Source of the DNA: Prorocentrum cordatum
Taxonomy: Eukaryota; Sar; Dinophyceae; Prorocentrales; Prorocentraceae
Assembly: GCA_963575745.1 (NCBI GenBank)
Contig: CAUYUJ010001453.1
Coordinates: forward strand, 61,084-86,083
Length of the DNA: 25,000 nt
Direction: 5' to 3'
Of this stretch, positions 1 to 9,844 are shown piece by piece. Every line of letters starts with the position of its first letter. Position 1 is the first letter of the stretch. The notes below the pieces were generated by a model that saw nothing but the letters and a program-made list of their open reading frames with translations, ran no database searches and was not told the origin of the DNA. Position numbers and translations under genes: made by a program.

Positions 1-1
1 A

Positions 2-463
2 GCAACGCGCGGCACCGGCAATGGCAGCCCGGCGGAGATCGGGTTTTTGGCGTCGATGGGGATTCGCGTGGACGTCGCGTTCCCGGCACCAGATACACAT
101 GGACGCCTTGGTTCAACCAGGCCCGGCGCAGTCCCAACCCAAGACCCGCAGCGGTTGGAGTTTGTCATCTCTATGTACATCCAGAAGGTCTACTTCAATG
201 AGCGCCTCCATCACGTGAGCCCCAAGGAGATTGTGAACGAGGTGCTAGCGCACATCAAAGATGCCCCGAGCCGCAGCCGCCGCCGCCGCCGCCGCCGAAG
301 GCGGTCGCTCTCTCGGTCCCGCCGTGAGCGCACCCCTGAGGACGCCGACGCCGCGACGGCAAAGGCTGGCCGCAGCCGCAGCTCAGGTGGGCGCGGGCGG
401 CGGCAGCAGGAGGAGCAAACGCAGCAACAGCACCGCGGGCGTTCCTGTCGCAGTGACTCGTAG
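2..463 (+). CDS. Partial coding region: Arg/Ser-rich C-terminal tail, family not identified
   Basis: The frame is open from the left edge to a TAG at 461-463, so only a C-terminal part is present. About 150 residues are readable. The middle (about 152-270) has ordinary globular composition, including the stretch LEFVISMYIQKVYFNERL. From about 270 it becomes an Arg/Ser tail: a run of Arg after SRS, then SLSRSRRERTPED, GRSRSSGGRGRR, a Gln-rich patch and RGRSCRSDS. Tails of this type are known from SR and SR-related pre-mRNA splicing proteins, so a nuclear RNA-processing role is an inference from composition only. The Met at 47 could start a 138-residue protein, but the frame stays open upstream. 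A pyrimidine/CAG end at 149-151 could instead be a 3' splice site, which would make 152-463 a last exon. The globular part was not assigned to a family, and the whole call could be a repeat-derived ORF. Confidence 0.38.
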   Translation, partial: ATRGTGNGSPAEIGFLASMGIRVDVAFPAPDTHGRLGSTRPGAVPTQDPQRLEFVISMYIQKVYFNERLHHVSPKEIVNEVLAHIKDAPSRSRRRRRRRRRSLSRSRRERTPEDADAATAKAGRSRSSGGRGRRQQEEQTQQQHRGRSCRSDS

Positions 464-714
464 AGCTTCCCGAAGAACGAAGCGGCGAAGCTTCAGAGTA
501 ATTCGAAAACGCTGGCGGGCGAGCGGGCCCGAAGAATCTCGACGGAAGCTTTGCCTAATTTCGGTCGGTTGAAAATTATTTTCTCGAAATTCAACAATTC
601 GTTAGAACTCTAAATATATTTCCTCCTCATACTTGATATTATTGCCGCTCGCCATCTTGATATCAGGGCGATCGGGTGGATCTTACTATCAAAAAGCACT
701 CCAGCGGGATCGGG
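464..714. other. AT-richer spacer, no gene seen
   Basis: This stretch lies between the RS-tail stop codon and the first satellite monomer. It holds short A/T-rich runs around 560-650 and HindIII-like AAGCTT repeats near 486 and 545. It could contain the 3' UTR of the upstream candidate, but no clear polyadenylation signal or other feature was found. Confidence 0.4.
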
Positions 715-889
715 TGTTGAGTGTCATCCTGGCAGGTGCTGACGGTTTTCTTCACTTCACTCGAGCTGTAGATCAGCTGCAGACAGGCACACAAATCCAA
801 AATGAGATGATGAGGAGCGCTCGTCCAAAGTATCCAGACGCCTGAAATCGGTTTGCTACCAGAGCTGCGACCAAAAAAATATCCTGGCG
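715..889 (+). repeat. 176-bp satellite, isolated left monomer
   Basis: This monomer carries the landmarks found in the later copies: a TTCACTCGAGCTGTAG block, then GGAGCGCTCGTCCAAAGTAT, then GCTACCAGAGCTGCGACC ending at about 871. It stops at 889, where a different repeat element begins. The matching right-hand sequence resumes near 2281, so the monomer series appears to have been split by an insertion. Confidence 0.7.
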
Positions 890-950
890 AAGGACCCAAC
901 CATATGCAAACGTGAATACCGCAGGGCAGGTGGGACGAAGCAAGAGGAAT

Positions 951-2152
951 TCTCTATGGGGCCACGATCCTCGTGAGGGGTGTGCCGAAATGGCCCGAGG
1001 CCGCCATGCGAACGCTGCCACTGGCGCCTTCGGTGGAGCTCCCTATGGGGCCACGATCCTCGTGAGGGGTGTGCCGAAATGGGGCGGGGCCGCCATGCGA
1101 ACGCTGCCATTGGGGCCTTCGGTGGAGCTCCCTATGGGGCCACGATCCTCGTGAGGGGTGCGCCGCAATGGGGCGGGGCCGCCATGCGAACGCTGCCACT
1201 GGAGCCTTCGGTGGAGCTCCCTATGTGGCCACGATCCTCGTGAGGGGTGTGCCGAACTTGTACGAAGCCGCCATGCGAACGCTGCCACTGGCGCCTTCGG
1301 TGGAGCTCCCTATGGGGCAACGGCTTGTGAGGGGTGTGGGGCTACGATCCTCGTGAGCGGTGCGCCCAAATGGGGCGTGGCCACCATGCGAACGCTGCCA
1401 CTGGGGCCTTCGGTGGAGCTCCCTATGGGGCCACGATCCTCGTGAGGGGTGCGCCAAAATGGGGCGGGGCCGCCATGCGAACGCTGCCACTGGGGCCTTC
1501 GGTGGAGCTCCCTATGGGGCCACGATCCTCGTGAGGGGTGTGCCGAAATGGGGCGGTGCCGCCATGCGAACGCAACCACTGGGGTCTTCGGTGGAACTCC
1601 CTATGGGGCCACGATCCTCGTGAGGGGTGTGCCGAAATGGGGCGGGGCCGCCATGCGAACGCTGCCATTGGGGACTTCGGTGGAGCTCCCTATGGGGCTA
1701 CGATCCTTGTGAGGGGTGCGCCAAAATGGGGCGGGACCACCATGCGAACGCTGCCACTGGGGCCTTCGGTGGAGCTCCCTCTGGGGCCACGATCCTCGTG
1801 AGGGGTGCGCCGAAATGGGGCGGGGCCACCATGCGAACGCTGCCACTGGGGCCTTCGGTGGAGCTCCCTATGGGGCCACGATCCTCGTGAGGGGTGCGTC
1901 AAAATGGGGCGGGGCCACCATGCGAACGCTGCCGCTGAGGCCTTCGGTGGAGCTCCCTATGGGCCCACGAGCCTCGTGAGGGGTGTGCCGAAATGGGGCG
2001 GGGCCGCCATGCGAAAGCTGCCACTGGTGCCTTCGGTGGGGCTCCCTATGGGGCCACGATCCTCGTGAGGGGTGTGCCGAAATGGGGCGGTGCCGCCATG
2101 CGAACGCAGCCATTGGAGCCTTCGGTGGAGCTCCCTATGGGGCCACGAAGCG
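951..2152 (+). repeat. 89-bp tandem array, about 13 units
   Basis: The landmark ATGCG occurs at 1006, 1095, 1184, 1273, 1386, 1475, 1564, 1653, 1742, 1831, 1920, 2009 and 2098. The period is exactly 89 bp except for one 113-bp step (1273 to 1386). That step contains a 24-bp partial internal duplication around 1320-1345 (CTTGTGAGGGGTGTGGGGCT). Units differ by a few substitutions only, for example TGTGCCGAAATGG against TGCGCCAAAATGG. Each unit has one stop, in CTCGTGAGG, so the many 80-90-residue ORFs here are by-products of the period and not genes. Confidence 0.95.
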
Positions 2153-2167
2153 CTGCACTGGGCGGGT

Positions 2168-2222
2168 GAAACGCAGGGAGGAGGGGGGGAGGGGGAGGAG
2201 GAGAGGAGAGGAGGAGAAGGAA
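2168..2222 (+). repeat. GGA-rich purine tract of composite element 1
   Basis: An almost uninterrupted purine run (GGAGGAGGGGGG and GGAGGAGGAGAGG style) lies between the end of the 89-bp array and the 3' module. The same placement is seen in the other two composite elements. Confidence 0.85.
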
Positions 2223-2280
2223 CGCGGGGCGACGTCTCTTCAAAACGAGGACCCAACACCACAGGATGGTTGGGAAACAG

Positions 2281-3450
2281 CTGCACCCCTTCAATTGTTT
2301 AAGAGGCAATGTTTGTCTTCCCTACTTCATTCGAGCTCTAGGCAAGCTACGGAGCTGGGAAGCACACCGTTCAACAGGGAATTGTTAGAAACATTCGCCT
2401 ACAGTATCGAGACGTCTGAGATCTGTCCGCTGCCATAGCTACGAGTGAAAATTATATTCCCAGTTTGCAACATTTGAGAGACCAATAATGGTTCTACTTA
2501 ATTCGAGCCTTAGACAAGCTATGGAACTGAGATGCACGCCTACCGCTAGGAAATCATCAGGGCGCTCGTCTAAAGTATCTAGACGCTTGAGATCGGTCTG
2601 CTACCAGAGCTGCAACAACAAACTAGTTGCACGCTTTGAATTTTTAGAGAGGCGATGTTGGTTTTCCCTACTTAATTCAAGCTGCAGGAAAGCTGCGGAG
2701 CTGGGAAGCACACTTGTTCAACAGGGAATGATCAGGAACATTCGCCTACAGTATGAAGACGTCTGAGATCGGTCTGCTACCAGAGCTGCAACAGAAAAAG
2801 ATTCGCACCCCGCAGTTTTCTATGAGAGATAACGCTTGTTTTCTCTACTTAATCCGAGCTGCTGGGGGTAGCCATGGAGCTGCGATGCACGCCAATCGAC
2901 AGGACATCATCAGGCGCACTAGTATCAAGTATCTAGACGCCTCAGATCAGTGTGCTATCAGAGCTGCGACTAGAAAACTATCTGCGTTCTTTAAATTTGT
3001 GACAGGCGATGTCGATTTTGTCGACATAATTCGAGCTGTAGGCGAGGCACGAGACTCAGATGCACGCCAATCGACAGGAAATGCTGAAGAGCACCAATCG
3101 GAAGTATCTAAACGCCTGAGATCGTTATGCCACCAGAGCTGCGACCCAAAAATGGCTTGCATTCTTACAAGTGTTGGAGATGCGTTGTTGGTTTTCTCTA
3201 TTTAATCCTAGCTGAAGGCATGCTACGGAGCTAGGAAGCACACCGTTCGCATGGAAAAGATCACGAGCGCTTATCTGGAGTATCGAGAGGCCTCTGATCG
3301 GTCTCCTACCAGAGGTGCGACCGAAAAACTACGTGCATTCTGCGCACAGCTACCAAGCTGTCAAACACATCATTCGGTGTGAAATGGGCGTGCTCTACAC
3401 TTGCCAAGAGCTTCTTAAGACTCGAGCTGTGGGCAAGCAACACATCTCTA
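2281..3450 (+). repeat. Diverged ~176-bp tandem satellite, about six monomers
   Basis: The landmark CCAGAGCTGC or its variants falls at about 2432, 2606, 2782, 2960, 3135 and 3311, giving spacings of 174-178 bp. Each monomer has a TTCGAGCTGTAGGCAAGC-like block, a variable block, then AAGTATCTAGACGCCTGAGA and CGGTCTGCTACCAGAGCTGC. Two variable blocks can be told apart. Type A (GGGAAGCACACCGTTCAACA) is at 2355, 2703 and 3233. Type B (GATGCACGCCAATCGACAGG-like) is at 2530, 2884 and 3058. The period is not a multiple of three and stops are frequent, so the ORFs inside are not genes. The last unit fades out before 3470. Confidence 0.85.
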
Positions 3451-3469
3451 TGAAGCCGCACACCTTCGC

Positions 3470-5959
3470 GCGCTAAATGCGAGATTGCCGCGCTCGCATG
3501 CCATTCGCATATGCGTGGCAAGGAAGCTCTACGAGTCCCCGGCGGCAACAAAGGTCGACGGTCCACCGCCGGCCCCCAGCGCCGGCGGGGGCAGTGGCAA
3601 GGGGCGGGGGAATGCAGCAGGAGGCCCAGGCGGTGGCTAAGAGAGCGCGGCATTGTTGCGCGATGACCCAAAGGACCGCTCCAGCAGCGCCAGCGCTAGG
3701 GCAGCAGATGCCCGCCCGACGCCCGCGGGCAGCGGAGGCCAACGAGAGGCCGCGCCTTCGCTGGAGGCGGACGCCATCCGCAAACCCGATGTGCGAGTCC
3801 AGAGACGATTGGGTCGACGGAACAGCGGCAAATGTATACGAGGAGACAGAAGAGCATGGATCTACCTGGCGCCCCCGGCTCCAGAAGGATCCACGAGAGG
3901 GATCAAGCGGCCGGCAAATTTAAGCCGCACCCCTCGCGCGCGGAGCCGCGAGCCGCGCTGCCGATGGAAACCTCAAAGCCAGCGCGCCCCGCGGAGGGCG
4001 AGGAGCGGCCAAGGCAGCGACGGGCGCTCCCGCAGCCGCTCCACCGCGCACGCGCATCGCCACAGGTGCCGGAGCAGAGGAAAGAGAGGCCCGCAGATCC
4101 CCAGCTAGCCCCTCTCGGGCCGCCCCGAGCAAGCAATGACAGGGGGGGATTGCCTCCGGGACACCAACGACTTCCTGCTGGAGACAGCGCATTGCCCCCG
4201 CGCGGAATGGGCGGCCCCGACACCGCGGGGGGCTGCGGTCGGCTGCCCGCGCGACGACGCCGGAGCGCAGAAGGCGAAGGGCGACGAGGCGCACGACCCC
4301 TGCGGCGCAGGGTCTGCCGCTGGGCGCGAGGCGTCAGCGGTGGCACACGCGAGGGGGAACTCACCGCAGCCAGGCGGTGGCAAGCGGGATGCCAGTGAGG
4401 AGCGGGCGCCCAGCTCCGTCTCCACCGCGCCAGTCGGCGCCCACAGCAAATCGCAGTGTCCCGAGCGACCCGAGCCCCGGAGAGGCGCCGCCGCAGCAGC
4501 CCCCGGCCCCGGCCGCGGCCGCGAAGTGGCCGAAGCAGCCACTGGGCTGCCGGAGCCGCCCCCCGCCCTCGGACCGCGCGACAGCGGCGCGATGGCCTTG
4601 GCCAGCCGCGCGCGGGGCCGGCTGCGGGAGCAGGAGCCGCCTGCAACACGGGCGCGCTGCCTCGCGCACGCCGCGGCACCGAACTGGCAGCCACCATCGC
4701 CCCAGCCCGCTGATCAACTGCGCGTTGAATCGACCGCGTTGGACTTACCAATGGGAGACCAAATCTGAGAGCGCGTCGAAGCAGTGGCTGCAGCTGGCGT
4801 CTTCGCGATACCTTCATGCGCGACCCGGCCGAGCCTGGGCCGCCACAGGAAAAAAGCCCATCTGACGCCGAAGTGCTCCACGGATACCCCATGCGCCAAC
4901 GTCCTGGAGCGCGGCGCCACCAGTAACGCGCACCGCAGCCACGATGGGAGGTTGCGACTGGATGGCGGCGGCCCCCAGCGGAAACCAACAATTCTAGACC
5001 TCTAGACGTGCCGCGCCGATCACATAAGCTACCCGCGCGAGGTCGGCAACGCGGCCCCCGGCCGCAAGACGGGGAAGCAGCCTGACCCGTCCACTGCGGC
5101 ACAGGGCCGCTGCCGCCCCGAGCTTGCGGAGCACGCCAAGTGGGAGCCGCAGGGACAGCGCCCTCGTCTTCGGGGCGGCATAGGCCTTCAACGGCCTGGG
5201 CCTATCGGGGGCGCGCGACATCTTGGGCGGAGCAGCGGGGGTAAATAATGGCCCCAAGAGCAAGTCGACCCCGTGGACCTCTGCACCTGAAGACGGGCGC
5301 GATCATCGCGCCCCAGCCAGACGGTAGCGCGACGCCGGCGCCAGGCGAGCGCGGCCAGCGTCACCACCCCGGCGCGGAGACCATTCTGTTCGGAGGCCAC
5401 CACCAATGCGGCGCGGGCGCGGCATTGGCTGCACTCGCAGAAGTCGCTCGCGCGCTCTCAGCAGGCATTTTTTCATTGGGGCGAGGCAGCAGCGGCGCTG
5501 ACCTCCACGCGCCCCCCAGGGACGACAGTCGAATGCATTGGGGCCGCGGAAGTCGCCCCGAGGCAAATAAAGGAGGAAGCGGTGAAAAGGTGCGCAGGAA
5601 CGCTGGAGACAGCCATGGCGGGCCTGCGCCCCAGCGACGGGCCAGCGCGGCATGTTCGGGCGGAGTTCGGACACCCGCCCAGGCGAGCGCCCGCGCGAGG
5701 CCAGAGCGAAGTAGCACGCGCGTAGGCGGCGGGCCGCAGGCTTCAACGCGCGGCCCAGGCGCCACTGGAGCAGCCGCGTACGAGCCCACGACGGCCGTTG
5801 GGGAGGGAAGCCTTGCCAGGCCGCCAGCCGCCGCGGGCGTTGGAGGGATGATCAACTTCGGACTCAGCGGTGGAGTTGACGCCCAAGGGAATATTATTCT
5901 CAGTGAGCGCTGGGCCGACATTGGAAGCCTCATGGGCGGCTTCGGGGCCAGCTAGTTCT
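3470..5959. other. GC-rich block without a recognisable gene
   Basis: Base composition changes sharply from the mixed satellite to very GC-rich sequence. Many long frames are open on both strands because stop codons are rare at this composition. Their translations are Arg/Ala/Pro-rich and show no domain I recognise. One frame at 3524 upward begins KLYESPAATKVDGPPPAPS and is soon broken by a stop. Another ends at 5955 with GMINFGLSGGVDAQGNIILS, whose composition is more protein-like than the rest. The block may be the decayed 5' part of the retrotransposon that follows, such as a first ORF, but that rests only on position and composition. Confidence 0.3.
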
Positions 5960-6110
5960 TCGGAATCTCCCGCAGGCGCCGGAAGACGGAAGATCCTAAC
6001 ACGGCGCTGCCAGGGCGCCCGCTCAGGGCGCTCGGACCGCGGGCGCTGGCTCGCGGCGCCGTGGCCTTGCCCGCCCGCGACGACAAGACAGACTCCGCGC
6101 TGCGCGCGCC

Positions 6111-6720
6111 ATGATCCTGGCCCACCTCGCGGGCAACATGCCGGGCCCAGGTCGGACCAGCCACCGCCTGGGCAGGGCTCAGCGCGCCGCCCGGAAGCGC
6201 GGAGCCAACGAGGACATGCGGAAGGCGCTCTTCCACGCCACCTTCATGGAACGACGCGGCCGCTGCCGCCGCGAAGAAGCACGGCGGGGCTGCATACCTG
6301 GCCGGAGACCTCCACATATACCACCCTGCCACGGATATGGACCTGCAGGTGCGCGGCTTTCTCGCTGCCCGGGGCACGGACGTGCCGCAGCCGGTTGCCG
6401 CCCATGCGGCAGGACGCTGGCCAGTCGCTTTCTGGGGCCGCGCCAAGCAAAGGCGCCCGCAGTCCCGAACCACAACGGCGACCATTGCAAGCGCCGCGGA
6501 CGCCAGGAACCAGGACGCGGCAGGAGGCACCAAGTCTTGGCCAGCAAGGGCCCGGAACACCACCCAGTCACCTGGCCCGACCCCCCCGCTGGGCCGGGCA
6601 ACCAGGTGGCCCCCCTTGAATTCCGATCTCACGGAGACGCGCTTGCTTGGCGCGACGCATTTCGGGAATGCAGCGGCGACTTCTTCCGCGCCCTGCGCGC
6701 GGAGGTCGAGTCTCGGCTGC
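6111..6720 (+). pseudogene. Possible endonuclease part of a decayed non-LTR retrotransposon
   Basis: One frame around 6289-6400 reads AAYLAGDLHIYHPATDMDLQ, in which AGDLHIY resembles the AGDFNI-type motif of apurinic-like (EEP) endonucleases of LINE elements. About 260 bases later, in another frame (from about 6540), the text GPEHHPVTW resembles the terminal SDHxPV motif of the same domain. It is followed by FRSHGDALAWRDAFRECSGD. The spacing and order suit the family, and the pieces lie upstream of the reverse-transcriptase-like part, as in intact elements. The pieces are in different frames, so nothing here would be functional. The domain N-terminus was not found. The motif matches are short and could be chance in GC-rich sequence. 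Confidence 0.3.
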
Positions 6721-7162
6721 CGCGCGACCAGCGGCGGAGAGCGCCAGAGGACAGCGGCGAGAGGGCGCCGGCAGCGGCAGCCTGGTCGCGCGGCGCTTCG
6801 GGCTGGCCGCGACCGGATTGGCGGCCGGCCCGGGCCGCGTGATTCGCGGGAAGAGCGGATAAGAGCGGTGAAGCGCAGACCGACAGGGTGCCCCGGATGG
6901 AGGCTCGGGTGCTGCGCGGCATTGCCAGGGCGGCGCGGCGTTGCGAGGCCTGCCCCGGCACTGGATTTCCCGACGCAGCGGCCGCCGCCTGCTCGGCCCG
7001 CGGGGCACTTCGAGCAGCGCGCGCGGATGCTCGGAGGCAAGCCGAACACCGAGTGCAGGAGGACATCCGGCCGCTAATGGCGACCAGCCCCAGGCGGCAG
7101 GCAAGGCGCTCCGGCGGCCCACTTCAAATTCGAAAACTGGCCTACGGGCCATCATGAATGAC

Positions 7163-7441
7163 CCAGAGCGCTCTGCCCATCTCGTCGGGTTCGCGGCAGT
7201 CTTAGAAGGCGCTGCGCGGCACATCCTTCGACGAGACTGGCCGCCGCGGGCAGACGAGCGGGACGCGGAGAACCGCGCGGAACTCACGAGAGCGGCGGGC
7301 AGCGCCCGCATCGAGGCCGCCGACGACCTGCAGAGCTGGGCGGCGACGGACGCATACGCCCAGGGGGAGATGGAGGCGGGGCTCAAGCAAATCAGCGTCG
7401 GATCACATGACAGGGGCTTGCCGCGCGCGTCGGCCCATTGA
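7163..7441 (+). pseudogene. Helical linker segment of the retrotransposon relic
   Basis: The open frame from 7155 reads NDPERSAHLVGFAAVLEGAA and continues with an Asp/Glu/Arg/Ala-rich helical segment (RADERDAENRAEL, then SARIEAADDLQSWAATDAYA). It ends at a stop at 7439-7441. In non-LTR elements a segment like this, between endonuclease and reverse transcriptase, is common. The assignment rests on position and composition, since the segment has no diagnostic motif. Confidence 0.3.
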
Positions 7442-9190
7442 CCCAACCCCCACTCTTATGTCGTTGGCGCTCCGCCTCGGGGCGGCGGTGGAACTCTGGC
7501 TGGAGCAGGGCAAATGTCATCCTGCAAAGGAAGGGCGGCATCGCCAAGACTACAATTGCTACCCGACGCTCGCGCTCAGCTCCGCGGAGGAGCGGGTTTG
7601 TCGAGGAGCTCTGGTAGCAGGGGCATTTGGCAGCCCTCCGGGAAGCGCTGCCCGGAGAGCAGGAGCGAGGAGGGGAATGCTTTGTGTCAGGCCCTTTGGA
7701 CTTCGACTGCCAGGCCGACGCCCCACGGAACTCTTCGCGGACGAAGCAGAAAACTTCGGCCCCCAGGACCGCCGCGAGGCCCTCGCGGCAGCCCGCGACG
7801 GAGCAGGGGTCGGAGGCAAGGCGCGGCTGCTACAGACGGCGACGCTGGCCCGCGACACCGTCGCAGTGGCCCACGGCCAGCGACCCCGCAGATCCAGGTC
7901 GAAGGTCGGGATGCCAGAGGGCCGCAAGCTGAGCCCATCCTGCGCTGCGTGGGGAGTGCAGCCAAGCGCCCGACAATTGCAGACGGCGCCACCGCTGGCG
8001 CTGGGCTTGACCCGTGTTCCCGATCTCTCTGGGCAAACTTGGAGTCCCCAGGTGGCTCAGACGCCCCCATGCTGGACCTGGCAAAGGCGGGGACATGGCT
8101 GATGCTTCAACGAGCCGCGGATAGTTGGCCCACCATCGTGAGCGGTGCGTCGTCGGACGCCATGGGCCTCGCCCCCCTAGACTCGACGGCGACCGTACTG
8201 GTGGGATTGCCGGCCTTTGCGAATGAGGTTCCCGGTCGGCAGCCTGCAAGCACGGCGCCCGCCTGCGCCATGGTCCGACGAAGACAGCGGCGCTTGCCAG
8301 TGGAGCCACAGACACCAAACCCCGTGGCTCGGTTGAGTTCGCCAGCGAGTGCGCGTGTCTCGGGGTGACCCGTGACGCCGAGGCGCTTGGGAAAGCCAAT
8401 CTCTCGTCGCGTTTGGCAGCGGCGCGACGGCTGGGCCTCCAGCGCGCTCGGGCCATCCAGGATTGGATGTCCCCCGTCGGCCTCCAGATGCAGCTCCTCT
8501 GTGTGCGCGCCTGGCTGGAGCCCCTCTTCGGGCTATTTAGAGTTGTGCGCCCACCTGCCAGACTTCGATGAGGCCGCGAACCGCGCCCATGAGGAGCGCG
8601 GCAGATGGCCACCTGGCCACGCGGCACAAGCGGCCCGAGGCAGGATCTTCGACGCCATGAGGCGGCAGGAGCTGTGGTCGACGCACTGCCACGGGCTGGC
8701 GCGCATGTTGTGGGCCAGGATCCAGGTGGGCGCCCGCCTCACGCATGCGCGAGAAGTCCTCCAGCCGTCAGAGCCCGCGCAGGGCTCTCGGGCCGCGGCG
8801 GCGCGTTGCTCGGGCGCCTGGGAGGTCGCAAACTTGGGAGCGGCCCAGAGCCGCGCCAATGACAGCCGGCGGCGCACGCCCCTGGATTTCCAGGGCCGAG
8901 TCCGATGAGGGCACACATGAGGGCGGGGCAGCCGCGTCTGGCAGCGCGGCCGCAGGCGCGAGCGGGGGCGCCCAGCGGAAGGGCAATGGGGAGCACACCC
9001 TTTGGCTGCAGCCAGACGCACCGCGGAGGAGGTGCAGGCGCGGGCGCGGCCGGCGCCCCAGGGAGCCTCCGCGAGTAACCGGGCAGGGGTCGTGCCCCAG
9101 CGCCGCCCGCGCGGCTTGGCCCCCGAGACTGCCGCGCACCTCCTCGTGCATTGCCCGGCCCCGGCAGCAGACCCCTTCAGCGCCGACCTG
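7407..9190 (+). pseudogene. Frame-broken reverse transcriptase of a LINE-like retrotransposon
   Basis: A non-LTR reverse transcriptase would copy element RNA into DNA at a nicked target; this copy is broken. Expected landmarks occur in the right order but in changing frames. ENFGPQDRREALAAARDGAG (about 7749-7808) resembles the palm segment with DRREAL. KVGMPEGRKLSP (7902-7937) resembles the conserved G-PQG-LSP motif. LPAFANEVPG (about 8209-8238) lies where the A/F-x-DD catalytic box would be, with N and E in place of the two Asp. CLGVTRDAEALGKANLSSRL through CVRAWLEPLFG (about 8356-8531) resembles the thumb, with its LGV start and the family's usual LLYG-type end. Finally ETAAHLLVHCPA (about 9125-9160) resembles the C-terminal zinc-finger tail ET--HLL--CP. 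At least three frame changes separate these pieces. Reverse-transcriptase ancestry is moderately sure; the exact clade is not. Confidence 0.55.
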
Positions 9191-9844
9191 ATCATGTCGG
9201 GGGCGGAAAAGAGGGGGGTGATGACTAGGGGGGGGTGGATATCATGGCGGGGGCCATAATATCTCCCCAGATTTCATGGCGGCCCTTCTTATTTCATTAC
9301 GTCCCTGGCCCCCCCCCTGGGCCGCGCACGTGCCGCCGGTCATGATTTGCACCCCCCCCTCTTGGACACCCCCCTCTTGGCCGCTCCCGATCATGGGCGA
9401 GCCTCCACTGGAGGCGGCGCCGCAAGCAGCAGCGGCGGCAGCCGCTGATCATGGGCGAACCTCCGTGGACGCGACCAGCCACACGGGCATTGCGCTCATC
9501 CACGGTCGGGCGGCGGCAGCTGGCGGCCCACAGACCACCAGGCTGAGTCCCAGTGGGGACGGCTGCCTCCGGGCACCAGCGGGGCACCCTTGCCGACCAT
9601 CAACCATTCCATTCCAGGGCCGCCACAGCAGCCCCCCGCCGGTGGTGGCTCTCTTCCGGCAGGGCTGCGCGGGCCATGATCGCGCGGAGCGGTAGAGGGA
9701 AAAGTCGACGGGACCGAGGCGTCGTTTCGCATAGTTTTCCGGCCCCTACCAGGCGGAAGGGGAAAATGCACTCGAAACGACAAGGCGCGGGAAGGCATAT
9801 GACAATATTTGTCGAGAGTCGTCACAGGGCCCCTCGTCGCCGCG
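9191..9844. other. Spacer with short inverted repeats, no gene seen
   Basis: AAGAGGGGGGT at 9209-9219 is the exact reverse complement of ACCCCCCTCTT at 9368-9378, and a near copy is at 9351-9363. GATCATGGGCGA occurs twice about 60 bases apart (9389 and 9448), and GCCTCCACTGGAGGC at 9401-9415 can fold. No coding frame is convincing here. Confidence 0.5.
9238..9263. repeat. Hairpin just 3' of the retrotransposon relic
   Basis: GATATCATGGC at 9238-9248 pairs with GCCATAATATC at 9253-9263 (10 of 11 pairs) around a GGGG loop. It lies 60-100 bases past the last protein motif of the relic, where a 3' UTR structure could sit. Confidence 0.6.

Larger units (their letters stand above)
890..2285 (+). 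mobile_element. Composite repeat element copy 1 (5' module, 89-bp array, GGA tract, 3' module)
   Basis: Four parts follow in order. A 5' module at 890-921 (AAGGACCCAACCATATGC...) recurs at 13524-13555. Then come the 89-bp array at 951-2152, a purine tract at about 2168-2222, and a 3' module at 2222-2280 (GTCTCTTCAAAACGAGGACC, then CAACACCACAGGATGG). The 3' module recurs after the arrays at 14496 and 18398. Both modules contain GGACCCAAC in the same orientation. The element interrupts a 176-bp satellite monomer, which supports insertion as a unit. No transposase, terminal inverted repeat or clear target-site duplication is visible, so mobility is inferred. Confidence 0.5.

Noticed and set aside
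951-2152. Series of 80-90-residue ORFs on both strands in the 89-bp array
   Set aside because: They are created by the repeat period: each unit supplies one ATG and one TGA, and the same peptide reappears every 89 bases in rotating frames.
951-2152. CRISPR-like array
   Set aside because: The whole 89-bp unit is repeated with no variable spacers, and no associated genes exist. The same holds for the 101-bp array.
3133-3165. Possible spliced-leader relic (AAAAATGGCTTGC resembles the reverse complement of part of the dinoflagellate leader)
   Set aside because: Only a short core is similar, and it falls at the normal end of a satellite monomer.
3903-5102. 399-residue - strand ORF
   Set aside because: Arg/Ala/Pro-rich translation in very GC-rich DNA where stops are rare in all frames; no motif, and equally long frames overlap it on the other strand.
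5248-5955. 235-residue + strand ORF ending GSLMGGFGAS
   Set aside because: Only its last ~38 residues look protein-like, and a - strand frame overlaps most of it. Kept as a remark in the GC-rich block, not as a gene.
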